Source: Oncomelania hupensis (lineage: Eukaryota; Mollusca; Gastropoda; Littorinimorpha; Pomatiopsidae). Taken from it: 64,000 bases of DNA. The notes below the pieces were generated by a model. That model did no database searches. It was not told the origin of the DNA and worked only from the letters and a program-made list of their open reading frames with translations. Each line of letters starts with the position of its first letter. The stretch's first letter is position 1. The stretch is from contig CM072522.1 in the NCBI GenBank assembly GCA_036898135.1, positions 30,557,755-30,621,754 on the forward strand, read 5' to 3'. The translations under genes were made by a program, and so were the position numbers. Positions 25,509 to 36,028 of the stretch are shown piece after piece.

Positions 25509-27784
25509 GTAAAAAAACAGGGCAATGTACCTCCGCATTGCCAGTGTTATCCACACCCACTGCTCGCAAGAATGCTTTGCCAGTTCCGCCACCACCCCCT
25601 CCTTCACCTAGTCCTGTTGCAACAAATAGCTCGGCATGGCCACTGCAGTTCTCAGGCACCAGTCCTTACAGTTACAGAGGTAACGTTTGTTAATATGTAT
25701 TATGTGATTTTCCATGCATGGTCTTGTAATTTGTATTTAGTTTGGTTTCCTGATTGTAATTATGTATCTTTGGTATGTATTAATTTTTAGTGTCTTTTAA
25801 TCAATGTTTTCAAATGGTTTTAATATAAAGCGCACGCATAGATAGTACCTTTAATGTAGTAGGTGCATGGGTCCTTTTTATTTAGTTTTGCTGATTGTAA
25901 TTAAGTATATTTGGCATTTATTAGTGTCTTTTAAATAATGTTTTAAAATGGTTTTAATGTACAGTGCAGTGCGCCTGATCATAGGCAGGAAATCTGCGCT
26001 ATATAAGTCAGCTTTATTATTATTAGTTACAGTTTGCATCATTTTGCACATTTTAAAATGTATCTGTACATATAGTTGTCATTGCTAAGTATTAGTAACC
26101 TATACTGTTGTTAAGTGTTAAATTATGTTATTGTGTTCTGCTCAGAAATCACTTGGTAAACACAATTTATAGAGTAATTGGGCCTAGGGTGTTTTTTGTT
26201 TGTTGTTAAATATAATTTGAAAGGGTCTGCATGTCACAATATGGTTAAGAGGGTCTGCAGGACAAAAAAAGGTTCGCTGGATTATCAGAAACAGGCTTAT
26301 TTATATTTTTTTTCTTGCTGGACATATTCAAATACTTCGGACATACATTGATTTGTAGGCAGAATGTTTGTCCTGAGTGTGGATGTTACTATTATTTATT
26401 TGATTTGCAGATGGGAATAACCTGCAGTATAGTCCTCATCTTTCCCAATCACGCACTGCTGATAGTCGACAGAGGCCAAGTCACATGCGTAAGTAATGAT
26501 GTGTATTAAAGAAGAGGAGTTTGTTGAAGATTAGTTTTACTTTTCATGTATAACCTAGTGAAAATGGAATATTTTATTGTAACTAAAACTAACATCAATT
26601 TTAATACTGTTCAAACATATTTAAGGGAACCCCAGCTGTAATTCTGTAAGATATGAGTGATTGTACGATTAAAACGGCACGATTAATGCTGCTTACATGT
26701 TACATGTGAGTATAAAAAATAATAATATTATTTATTAATATTGCATAGTTCCTCAACTTAAATCCAGGTGCACATTGCTGCAGTAAATTTACAGGAAAAC
26801 GGAATAAAAATGAGAAAAAGCAGTTTGTGTTGTTACCATATTTAAAAGAAATTACTCTTGGTGCCATTATGAGAATTTCACTGAAACATATATGTATTGT
26901 GGTTTAGAAGTCAGATTATTGTGCAAGATGGCTGAGATTGCATCATATAAGTTATACATTTTACATTGTTTTTTCCACTAGCTCAAGTACCTTAGCATCA
27001 TTGGAGGATCAACAATAAAAGAATTTTAAAACAATACTATGAAAGCTGTGCTTGGAAGCGACCTGGCGAAACGTACTAACTGGACAGGCGTTGGAGGCAA
27101 GGTGGGATTCTCGTCGCTACGGCTGAAAAGTGTAATTTACAGTAAGTACTTTTTAAACTTCTTATGCTTATTTAAGTTATTAGTCTTTTGATTTGTGTAA
27201 ATGGGTTAGATAGATAATCAGTGCTTTTAGGGGAGCCTTATGCCATCAAACAATCTAAATGCATATAACTGTACAAGTTGGGTTATGTTCATTCAGCTGT
27301 AAGAGGAAATACCTGTCTGTACAGGTGCACATTAACTGATTTTCATGGGGCCAAACAACTTGACAGGTGGAGCATTTAACAGCATTTGAATGTTATAGTA
27401 TTAGTTTTAGAATGTTATAGTTGTGTAGATTCACAATCAATTTTTAAACTTTACAGTAGATTGAAAATAAAGTAAATACAGGCATAATATATGGAATAAA
27501 ATATTTGATGAATAATTTACATAATGTTACAGAGGTACATTCTCGTTGTGTACACTCATATAGTGGCAGACACAAGATCTGTTATTTTAAGGAAATACAT
27601 GTTGACCTAAATTGTGTTTATTGCTTCTTAAACTCCAGGTGCTGTTAGACAGAATCGTCCAACAAAAGATGCGACAAACTGTCAAATTAAGAAGGCCCTG
27701 CAGGACTGGCTGCAAAATGCGGCGGATTGTGATGGTGGAAGAAAGCGGAGGATGTTGGAGAAGCTTGCTAGGGAAAGAGAATGA
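25509..27784 (+). CDS. Transposon-borne gene with Pro-rich and DUF4806-like parts
   Basis: Putative exons are 25509-25679, 26411-26488, about 26982-27141 and 27639-27784. The first codes a Pro-rich linker (PVPPPPPPSPSPVATNSS) and ends in phase 1, matching the second (DGNNLQYSPHLSQSR). The third holds SIIGGSTIKEF, an in-frame TAA, then VLGSDLAKRTNWTG and GFSSLRLKSVIYS. The fourth holds AVRQNRPTKDATNCQIKKAL and DWLQNA, ending TGA. G-G-S, NWTG and AVRQN...IKKALQDWL are the pattern of DUF4806, found in transposon-derived animal proteins. The third exon does not join cleanly to the second and has a stop, so the gene is either broken or mis-modelled. Confidence 0.55.
25690..26030 (+). repeat. CR1-like 3' UTR fragment
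   Basis: Ends ATCATAGGCAGGAAATCTGC, GCTATATAAG and TTATTATTATTA, the usual CR1 tail, preceded by two short duplicated blocks (GTGTCTTTTAA...AATGGTTTTAAT). No coding remains. Confidence 0.45.
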
Positions 27785-28074
27785 TATGTATGTGTGTATG
27801 AATGTATATGTATGCTTGTATGTGTACATGAATATTGTCTATAAAGAAATGCATCATTATAAAAAAAAATTAATATATGATCTTTGTGTTGAGTGTATTT
27901 TGTTTAATATTATTAAGAGTTGATACATTTGTTGTTGTTGCTTTTTGTTAATTAGACTGGTATGCTGGTTGATGTTTTCATTGCTAAACTGCCTTTCATT
28001 ATTGTTTTCTAGTCATTCTAGCAATATTTTTCTGCCTGCGCTATTGCCTTAGTGAAGTTAGTCAGTTCAACTAA

Positions 28075-29745
28075 TTTTAATTTAAAATGTATTATGTGCC
28101 AAAGTGTTTTTCTCGATTACGTTTGCACATTCATTGTGACATCTACCATTATTTTGACCGCTATCCATAAAAGTAGCCACATTTGGGTCCACGCGTTAGC
28201 CATTGTTGTGTTTAATTATTTTACACTTTTCTATTTTAAACGAGTATTATAGTTTTAATGTGGATTTTTTCCCCACAATATGTATAATAGTACATATATG
28301 TGTTCTACTCGGTGTTGAATTTACTCAGTCTGCACTGGTTGCCCAACTTTTCATGGCTATGTTACATGCCACAGTGTTATCATGATGTCTAGCAGTAGTT
28401 TGGTGATTACTTGTAAAATTAATGCTATCTCTATTTTTAATACAATTTTAGCTTTCATTTTCTATTCAAGTGTTGACTATTATCTTGGCTCTTAAATTTC
28501 TTTATTTAGCTTTTATCTTTTTTGTGCATTATAATTATGGCTAGTTGTGGTCTTTTCTACAAGTTTTAAAAAGAATATTACATTAAGTGATTTACTTACT
28601 GCCTGTGTTGAATTACTTTAAATTTCTGTATTCCTGGCTTTAATATTATTTTGTATCCAAGTATTACAGGTCTAATGATCTTATTCTGTTTTTAATCTTA
28701 CCATTTGCTGTTTCAAGTACGTTTACTTATACCTGGTATGTTTTCATAATTATATTCATTTATGACAATTTTTACTGTTTTATTGATACATTTCTTTAAG
28801 TTTTGATTTTAAACATACAGTAATGGTTTATTCATCTCTTGAAGTTTTTAGTGTGTGTATCTATTCTGGTGAATATTTCCCCCCCCCCCCCCCCCCCCCC
28901 CGAGCTTTACAAAATTAAAATTTGTTATGTGCCAAAGTGTTTTTCTCGATATATACATTGTGACATCTAGACTACCATTATTTTGACCGCTATCCATAAA
29001 AGAGGCACTATTTTGGTCCACGCGTTAGACATTGTTGTATTTAATTATTTCAAATTTCTCTAGTCTTTCCAAGAGTATTATGTTTTTACTGTGGACTTTT
29101 TCCCCACAATAAATACAATAGTATATCTATGTGTTCTACTCTGTGTTGAATTTACTCAGTCTGCGCCTGTTGCCCAACTTTTGATGCCTTTGTTACATGC
29201 CACAGTGTTTTCCTGATGTTTGCTAATCATGATGTCTAGCAGAAGTTTGGTGATTAAGTAAAAGTAATGCTATCTCCAATTTTAATGCAATTTTAGCTTT
29301 TATTTTCTATTCAAGTGTTGACTATTATTGTGGCTCTGTAATTTCTCTATTTAGCTTTTATCTTTTTTTGTGTGCATAATAATTATGGCTAGATGTGGTC
29401 TTTTCTACTAGTTTTAAAAAAGATTATTACATTTAGTGATTTACTTACTGCCTGTGTTGACTTACTTTACATTTCTGTAGTCCTGGCTTTAATATAATTT
29501 TTTATCCAAGTATTATAGGTCTAATAATCTTCTTCTGTTTATAATCTTACCGTTTGCTGTTTAAAGTATGTTAACTTGTACCTAGTATGTTTTCATAATT
29601 TTTATACATTTATGACAATTGTTACTGTTTTATTGATACATTTCTGTGAGTTTTGATTTTAAACATACAGTAATGGTTTATTCTCTTGAAGTTTTTGTAC
29701 ATAATTAGTGTGTGTATATATACTGGTTAGTACCGCTGCCATGAA
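28075..29745 (+). repeat. Direct duplication, two units of about 830 bp
   Basis: Unit 1 (about 28075-28870) and unit 2 (about 28915-29745) share long blocks: TATGTGCCAAAGTGTTTTTC, TTATTTTGACCGCTATCC, GTTGAATTTACTCAGTCTGC, CATACAGTAATGGTTTATTC. They differ at scattered sites. A 23-base C run separates them. No coding; possibly 3' UTR of the preceding gene or element interior. Confidence 0.85.
28879..28901 (+). repeat. Poly-C run, 23 bases
   Basis: Uninterrupted C tract exactly between the two duplicated units; assembly here may be unreliable. Confidence 0.95.
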
Positions 29746-30571
29746 TATTTTCCCCCCAAGTTTTACATAATCTTCCCAATGTTTTGGGCATGTTAAATGT
29801 CAAACGTTTACCCTGTTTTTTTATATATATGCTGGAAGTGTACAGTTTATGTAGTCTTTCTTTGTGTATTTTTTTTCCTTTTACCTCTTTTTTTAATATT
29901 TCTCCTCTGCAGTTTTATGATATTCTTGTTTATCCTGCCAGTATGTGGTGATTAAGTAGTAAAACTGTACGTACTGGGATGATCTTTGGATCTCTTATAT
30001 GTTGTAAAACATTTGAATTTGCCGATCCAGATTTTTTTTTTTTATTTGGGCGAGTATTTCTCATCAGTTATGTTTCTTAATAGTGTTTGTCATCTGAGGA
30101 TGCTAAATGAAGGTCCCTCCTCTTCACCCCCCAGGGGGATCCTTCCGTTTAGTTTCCCCAGTTTCTGGAAGTTTACCACTTACAATTTCCCCCTTTTCTA
30201 TCTTTGAATTTCTGCCTTTTCTGTTGTCTACAGTATTCACCCTTTCAATGTGTCATTCACCTGTATTTTTACCATCATTCCCTGTTCTGTTTTTCTCTGC
30301 AATTTTATGATATTGTGGTTAACATGCCAGACTGGTGGCTATAAAAGGTGACATTGTACTGGGATGATCTTTGGGTCTCTGTTATTTGTCGATTCGGCTT
30401 TTTTATGTATGTATTTGAAGTCTTAGAATATGTGTCGTATATCTTTAACGCATTTTTGTCATCTGAGGAGGATAAATTAGGTGGGAAGTCTGACACCCCC
30501 AGCATTGCTTATATCGTAAAATTTTAATTTTGTATGGGTGTGTTTGCAGATCCTAAACATGTTTTTGATTT
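29746..30571. other. Pyrimidine- and AT-rich sequence, no gene
   Basis: Interior of the 8.1-kb element. Two related blocks share GCAGTTTTATGATATT(C/G)T, about 29908 and 30298, followed by TGCCAG. Otherwise nothing recognised. Confidence 0.4.
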
Positions 30572-30584
30572 TGTTGTGATAGAT

Positions 30585-31150
30585 ACCCCCGTTGGGGTTC
30601 CGGGGGTTTCAGTATAAATAGTATCCCCACTTTCTGGAAATTTAGTGCTTTAAATTCCCACTGTCGCTGTCTTTCTCATTTGCTCTTTCTCAGTAATGCT
30701 CTGTTCTATCAATCTGCTATACTATCTTCTTCTTCGCTAGGCCAGTCACCTACCTTTTTTCTTTAAAACTCTTCCGGGACAAGACTCCTTTTGTGTATGA
30801 GGTCTGTTGGATCAGCTTGGGAATATTGGACGCTTTCTGCCAGGTGGTCACTAGGGCCTCCTATGATGTTATTATTTAGCAATGTAGGCATTTTATATGT
30901 ATATGTTTTGTTGATAATTTATAATGATGTTTGTATTCTATTTTGTTTTTGTAAACGGGGGTTGAATAAATTAGAGTGCAGCCTCAGCGTCCCCTGCGTG
31001 GGATGTCTTTATTGTAAAGTGACTGGCTGGTGGAGGGCATTCAGTTTTCCCACTAGGGTTTTTTCGGCAGATCTTTTATGCGGATTGGGGGTTGTCCGGT
31101 CCTGATTTGGCTCGGAAGAGTCCGATGGACCTACAGCAACAATAATGTAA
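30585..31150 (+). mobile_element. Nonautonomous retroposon, short type, copy F
   Basis: 566 bp with a perfect 13-bp target duplication (TGTTGTGATAGAT at 30572-30584 and 31151-31163). Starts ACCCCCGTTGGGG, has TATAAATAG, ends GATGGACCTACAGCAACAAT. This copy fixes the 5' end of the short type. Confidence 0.9.
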
Positions 31151-31439
31151 TGTTGTGATAGATGACCTATTTAGTGAGTGGTCCTAATTAAGCTCGTCGT
31201 AGTCCGCTAGACCATATAAACAATGAATAAAAATAACTGATGCTTTTAAGGTTGTTCTCAGTATTGTGTCGGATGTATTGTGGTCTAATAATATGTTATT
31301 TATTCTTGATATGCCTTTCTATGAGATTTAATAAATCAATTGCATTTCATCTTAATTGCTTTTGTTTGTGCTCTGAAATAGTAAGATACACATTGCATGC
31401 ATAAATATGTTCACCCACACACACGCAACATGGGGAGAG

Positions 31440-31757
31440 GGGTGGGGGTCATCTAGCTTCGGCTGTAGGCAATGGGCTGGCATTTTGTTGGCAGCCATCA
31501 GTTGCCGATGGTGGGCCGATGGTGAAACGTAGTTGGGAAGTGAGGGGCCGATGCATCAGTGTGATGGGCCATCATCGGCAAACTAATGGCAAATGAGGGG
31601 AATGTGCTGGCATTTTGTCGGCAGCCATCAGCTGCCGGAGCTGGGCCGATGAAATGCCGATGGGCAGCCGATGGTCGGGCCAACGGTCGGGCCGCCGTTC
31701 ACGCTCATTTTGCCAGCACTTCGCCAGCAGTGGGCCACCACACCTTGCCACCACTGG
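31440..31757 (+). repeat. Subterminal GGCCGATG repeats of the 8.1-kb element
   Basis: Two units of about 130 bp share GCTGGCATTTTGT(T/C)GGCAGCC, ATCAG(T/C)TGCCG and GGGCCGATG. Shorter CGATGG, CCATCATCGGC and GGTCGGGCC motifs occur in both orientations. Confidence 0.75.
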
Positions 31758-31794
31758 CCCGATGAGGGCCCATTGTTGTGTGGCTGCTTGGGTT

Positions 31795-31992
31795 TGTTGT
31801 GGCGAGCAGATGAAAAGTGTTGACTTCGCTGTTTTCACTTTGCGAGACTTTGCCATCATTATTGTTGAACGTAATGACCAGTTCATTGGCAGCATGATTG
31901 AGAAGCTCGAGCATTTCTTTGAAAATCACTTCAAGCATGTTCTGCTAGAGAAGCTGTTTTTCAAGAAATACAGTGAGCATTTCTGTTGTTAA
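31795..31992 (+). CDS. YqaJ-type nuclease gene, 3' piece
   Basis: Begins CCGEQMKSVDFAVFTLRDFA, continues IIIVERNDQFIGSMIEKLEH, and ends EHFCC-stop at 31992. D-F-x-V-(F/W)-T followed by a hydrophobic stretch and VER is the segment after VQGQM in YqaJ proteins. It continues the frame broken at 23660 when the element and one TT are removed. An intron cannot explain the gap in frame with the GT/AG signals I see. Confidence 0.8.
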   Translation, partial: CCGEQMKSVDFAVFTLRDFAIIIVERNDQFIGSMIEKLEHFFENHFKHVLLEKLFFKKYSEHFCC

Positions 31993-32339
31993 TGAACTCA
32001 TCACGTTCAACATTTTTTATTGTAAAATGTGTTGTATATCCTGTATATGTGGTAAACAGGACACCAACGCTTTCCATTCTCAAGTATAAAAACGACCGAT
32101 TTTGACTGATATGTTTTTGTAAAATTATGTTTTAAAATGCATTTTATATAAAATCATAATCATTATTGGATTTCTTTAAACAGTGAAGATCATTCTTCAT
32201 TTCCAAATACGAATACATCATGTTGAGCAGTATACCTTTAGTAACGTTTGACTGAAAGAAATTCCCATGTTTAAAACAGCCTTTACATTTTTGTTATTTT
32301 AGAACTTAAATAGAAAGAAGGAACAGACTGCTAATGTTC

Positions 32340-32640
32340 ACTTGTGATGGTAGTGTACGCTTGGAAAAAGTCTCTTTTGAAGAGAATGCATAAGAAACTG
32401 AAGTATTGGATTGATATACATACACTTTAAATCAAGTATTGATTATGTGTGCGAGTATACATGCATATGAGTGAGTGTGTGAACGCGCAAGTGGGTGTGT
32501 ACGTGTGGAAGTGTTTCTTTTTTTTTAAGAGAATGCAGAAGAAGCTGAAAGTATTGAATTGATATGTATATGCACCTTAAATCAAGTTATGATTGAATGT
32601 GAGAACGAGCGTGTGTGTGCAAGCGTGTTTGAGTGCATAA
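32340..32640 (+). repeat. Direct duplication of about 160 bp
   Basis: AGAGAATGCA(T/G)AAGAA(A/G)CTGAA, then GATTGATAT, then CTTTAAATCAAGT and GTGTG-rich text appears twice (about 32375 and 32528). No coding. Confidence 0.7.
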
Positions 32641-32657
32641 TCTACTCAACACGATAT

Positions 32658-33361
32658 TGATTGATTGATTGATTTATTGTTGCTTTAGGTCCAGCGGACT
32701 CTTCCGAGCCAAATCAGGACCGGACAACCCCCGATCCGCATAAAAGATCTGCTGAAACAACCCCAGTGGAAAAATTGAATGCCCTCCACCGGCCAGTCAC
32801 TTTACAATAAAGACATCCCACGCGGGGGACGGCTGAGGGTTTCCTCAACTACGCGAACCCCCGGTTACAAAAACAAAATAGAATACAAACATCATTATAA
32901 ATCATCAACAAAACACATACATATAAAATGCCTATATTGCTAACTAATACAATCATAGGAAGCCCTAGTGACCACCCGACAGAAAGCGTCCAACACTCCC
33001 AAGCTGATCCAACAGACCTCATACACAAACAAGGAGTCTTGTCCAGGAAGAGTTTTCAAGAAAAAAGGTAGGTCATTGATCTAGCGAAGAAGAAGATAGT
33101 ATAGCAGAGTGATAGGACAGAGCAGGAATGGGAAAGAGTAAATGAGGAAGACAGCGACAGTGGGAATTTAAAGCACTAAATTTCCATAAAGTGGGGATAC
33201 TATTTATGCTGAAAACCCCCGGCACTCCAACGGGGGTACTGTTGCCGCAGTGAATCTGTCTTGCCTACAAAGGAAAGACAGGTTTTCAACTGTGGCTTTC
33301 ACTTTTCCCTTTATAGGTTTGAACAATCTACAGTGGCAAGATTGCTCATGACCCCAAGGGG
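32658..33361 (-). mobile_element. Nonautonomous retroposon, long type, copy G
   Basis: 704 bp on minus with a perfect 14-bp target duplication (ACTCAACACGATAT at 32644-32657 and 33362-33375). 5' end CCCCTTGGGGTCATGAGC, 3' end GTCCGCTGGACCTAAAGC followed by (AATC)n. It independently confirms the limits seen in copy A. Confidence 0.92.
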
Positions 33362-33375
33362 ACTCAACACGATAT

Positions 33376-33840
33376 ACTTCGATGCCTTACCTAGTCATCT
33401 GTTAGTGTCTATGAATGTTTGTGTTTGCTGCAAGTGTTCGTCATTTGATCGCCTGATATTGACAATTTGTGTGCATTATGTGCGTGTGTGTGCAGTTGAT
33501 TTCTTAGGAGTTTGTGAGCATTGTTTTTCTGAGTTTGTATAAGTTAAGAATGGATGTGTGCGTGCGTTCCAATATGGTTCAAAGACTTTCTAACGTTAAA
33601 CATCTTTAGAGCCCTGAAATTCATTATTATCTTCTTTCACCAAGTAATATTTGCTGTACTTCTGCATGTCATTTGGCAAAATAAATAACGGTTGTAATTA
33701 TATATTTGAAAAAAAAACATAAAAAAATTTGGATAAGAGTTGAAATAAATAAATGTTGCAGGCTCTGAACACCATCAACCACTGTTTTTGTTGCCTAATA
33801 AAGTGAGTATGTGTGTGTTTGATGTCTATGTTGTTATTAC
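33376..33840. other. Intergenic, no feature recognised
   Basis: GT-rich around 33410-33500, then AT-rich. Open frames have no family resemblance. Confidence 0.4.
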
Positions 33841-33906
33841 TTTCGTAGGCATTTACATGTTTTATCAGCTTCACACACATATAAATAGTACTACTGTCAC
33901 AGTCGA

Positions 33907-35532
33907 GTGAGTCTATCTTTATTCCACAAAAACAGGAAATTTTCTGAAGCAAAAACTGAATGTATTCACTTTTCCCAGCACCGGGGAATTATTCAAGACC
34001 CTACTATTCTCCTCAATAAAACTCAAATAAAGGCGGTCAAACAAGTCAAATTTTTGGGTGTTATTTTTGATCAAAAGCTATCTTTCATTCCTCATCTGAA
34101 AATTTTGAAAACTAAATGTCAACAGGCCTGCAATTTGCTCAAGGTTATCAGTGGTACAGACTGGGGTGCTGACAAGAAAACTTTATTGCTGTTATATCGT
34201 TCTTTAATTAGATCCAAGTTAGACTATGGTTGCATTGTCTATGGTTCTGCTAGAAAATCTTATCTTAAGATGCTAGATCCAGTTGCCCATCAGGCACTAC
34301 GCATTGCTTTGGGTGCGTTTCGCACTTCCCCTTGTGAAAGCCTTTACGTGGAAGCTAACGAACCTCCGCTGGAGCTGAGACGTACAAAATTGTCAATGAA
34401 TTACTATTTAAAATTAAAAACTGATCCTATGAACCCTGCTTATGACTGTGTTTTCAACCCAGATTTTGTTCAGAAATTTGAAGCCAAACCTAACACAATT
34501 CCTCCGTTTGGCATCAGAATGCAAGCTCATCTGGAAAAAGCAGGCATTGATGTTGCTTCCATCAACGACGATGAACTTCGGACTGAAGCTCCCCCATGGA
34601 AATTATGTACCCCAAACATTAATTGGCAGTTGTCCGCTTTCCTTAAAAACAATACATCCGAAACCGTATATAACCAACTTTATTTAGAACAGTGTGCTTT
34701 ATACCCAGGATATGAACAACTTTTTACAGACGGGTCAATGAAAGGAGATTCAGTTGCTGCTGCGTCTGTCTCCGAGAGACACTTAGACCAGCCTTTGCAA
34801 CAGCGTTTACCTGATTTTTGTTCTGTTTATACAGCTGAGCTCAAGGCAATTCATTTAGCTCTGAAACAAGTTTATCAATCCAAAAGAACCTCATTTTTAA
34901 TCATGTCCGATTCATTGTCAGCACTTCAGGCTCTTTCCACGAGAAAGATATCACACCCTTTTCTGGCAGAGATCCATGACCTCCATACACAACTTGTTTC
35001 TGAGGGTAAAAAGATAGTTTTTATGTGGGTCCCTGGTCACATGGGCATCCGCGGCAATATTGCAGTAGACAGGGCGGCTAAAGATGCTCTACATCTCGAT
35101 TTCCCTCCAGAGATTTTCCAGTTTGTGCCCTACTCTGACCTACGTTGTATGACTGGATCTTATTGTAAACGACTGTGGCAGATTGACTGGTCTAACCATG
35201 TCAACAACAAATTATTTCAAATTCTTCCCGATTTGTCCACTTCTTTGCCTAACTTTGCGTCCACTCGCAGAGAGGAAACAGTGTTATCTCGCCTTCATAT
35301 TGGGCATACTTATGTCACCCACAGTTTCCTTTTAAAAGGAGAAGAACCACCATGGTGCTTTGCATGTGATCAATCTTTTTCTGTTCGCCATTTTATGTCT
35401 GAATGTGCTGATTTGATTGAGGAAAGGGAAACATATTTTGGTTCCATACCTTTCAAAGAGATTTTTAAAGTATGTAATGGTCAACATCTGTTTCAATTTT
35501 TACATGATGTTGGTTTGTTCTATCGCATATAA
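33907..35532 (+). CDS. LINE ORF2 C-terminus: RT thumb plus RNase H
   Basis: 541 codons, of which the first 12 or so come from flanking repeat. AKTECIHFSQHRG and VKFLGVIFDQKLSFIPHL are the RT palm end, and SKLDYGCIVYGSA is the thumb. RNase H follows at about residues 270-390: LFTDGS, YTAELKAIHLAL, MSDSLSALQAL and MWVPGHMGIRGNIAVDRAAK supply the usual D-E-D-D set. A C-terminal Cys/His segment (CFACDQSFSVRHFMSEC) precedes the end LFQFLHDVGLFYRI. RNase H places it in the I group. No APE or RT catalytic box, so it is a dead 5' truncation with an open frame. Confidence 0.85.
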   Translation: MSLSLFHKNRKFSEAKTECIHFSQHRGIIQDPTILLNKTQIKAVKQVKFLGVIFDQKLSFIPHLKILKTKCQQACNLLKVISGTDWGADKKTLLLLYRSLIRSKLDYGCIVYGSARKSYLKMLDPVAHQALRIALGAFRTSPCESLYVEANEPPLELRRTKLSMNYYLKLKTDPMNPAYDCVFNPDFVQKFEAKPNTIPPFGIRMQAHLEKAGIDVASINDDELRTEAPPWKLCTPNINWQLSAFLKNNTSETVYNQLYLEQCALYPGYEQLFTDGSMKGDSVAAASVSERHLDQPLQQRLPDFCSVYTAELKAIHLALKQVYQSKRTSFLIMSDSLSALQALSTRKISHPFLAEIHDLHTQLVSEGKKIVFMWVPGHMGIRGNIAVDRAAKDALHLDFPPEIFQFVPYSDLRCMTGSYCKRLWQIDWSNHVNNKLFQILPDLSTSLPNFASTRREETVLSRLHIGHTYVTHSFLLKGEEPPWCFACDQSFSVRHFMSECADLIEERETYFGSIPFKEIFKVCNGQHLFQFLHDVGLFYRI

Positions 35533-35815
35533 ATTGTATCGACATGTTTTGTTTAGTTTGGATTTTATTAGGACTGAATTTAGTGATTTGATTGAAGAAA
35601 GAGAATATATTTTTAATACATCAGTTTTAAAGAAGTCTCTTAAAGAGGTGTCATGTGAAAGTTTGTTTGTGTATTAAAGAGTAACAGGCTTGTTTTTTAA
35701 GACTTGAATCATTTTATAATATTTTAAGATAACGTCTCTCTGGTCCTGATTTGGCTCGGAAGAGTCCGCTGGACCTAAAGCAATAACCTTGTATTGTATT
35801 GTATTGTAACCTCCT
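33930..35815 (+). mobile_element. I/Nimb-like LINE, 5'-truncated
   Basis: It starts inside the RT C-terminal region and ends GGTCCTGATTTGGCTCGG, AGTCCGCTGGACC and a (TTGTA)n-type tail at about 35790-35812. Inserted in unit 1 of the 305-bp repeat, with about 80 bp of that unit missing at the junction. Confidence 0.85.
35533..35740 (+). pseudogene. Duplicate of the LINE ORF end within its 3' UTR
   Basis: After the stop, a shifted frame reads EFSDLIEEREYIFNTSVLKK, then SCESLFVY-stop-RVTGLFF. This parallels the real end, CADLIEERETYFGSIPFKEI and LFQFLHDVGLFYRI. The copy at 20650-21060 has the same arrangement, so the duplication belongs to the family. Confidence 0.65.
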
Positions 35816-36028
35816 ACAACACTACCAATGCAGAAAGATTTGATTTACCAGATCTTTTAAATCTTGTTTGCCATAAACATACAACTGTAGAACATAAAAT
35901 AAATTATTATTACTGTTGTTATACAATTATTATTACAATACTTTCGTAGGCACATAAACATGTTTTATCAGCTTCACACACATATAAATAGTACATATTC
36001 TCACAGTCGAGTCTACCTTTATTGCACA

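Larger units (their letters stand above)
23661..31792 (+). mobile_element. 8.1-kb inverted-repeat transposon (CACTA/EnSpm-like) inside the YqaJ gene
   Basis: The left end is CCCAAGTAACCCGTCTACGA and then GGCCCATCATCGG; the right end read inward is CCCAAGCAGCCACACAACAA and then GGGCCCTCATCGG. Many short GGCCGATGG/CCATCGGCC motifs crowd the right subterminal 300 bp, and one sits just inside the left end, as in CACTA-type elements. The flanks share TT; removing the element plus one TT joins the YqaJ reading frame exactly. Superfamily assignment is tentative, since the tips are not CACTA. Confidence 0.7.

Noticed and set aside
31572..31992. Minus-strand frames over the YqaJ 3' piece
   Set aside because: Antisense of the subterminal repeat and of the YqaJ coding end.
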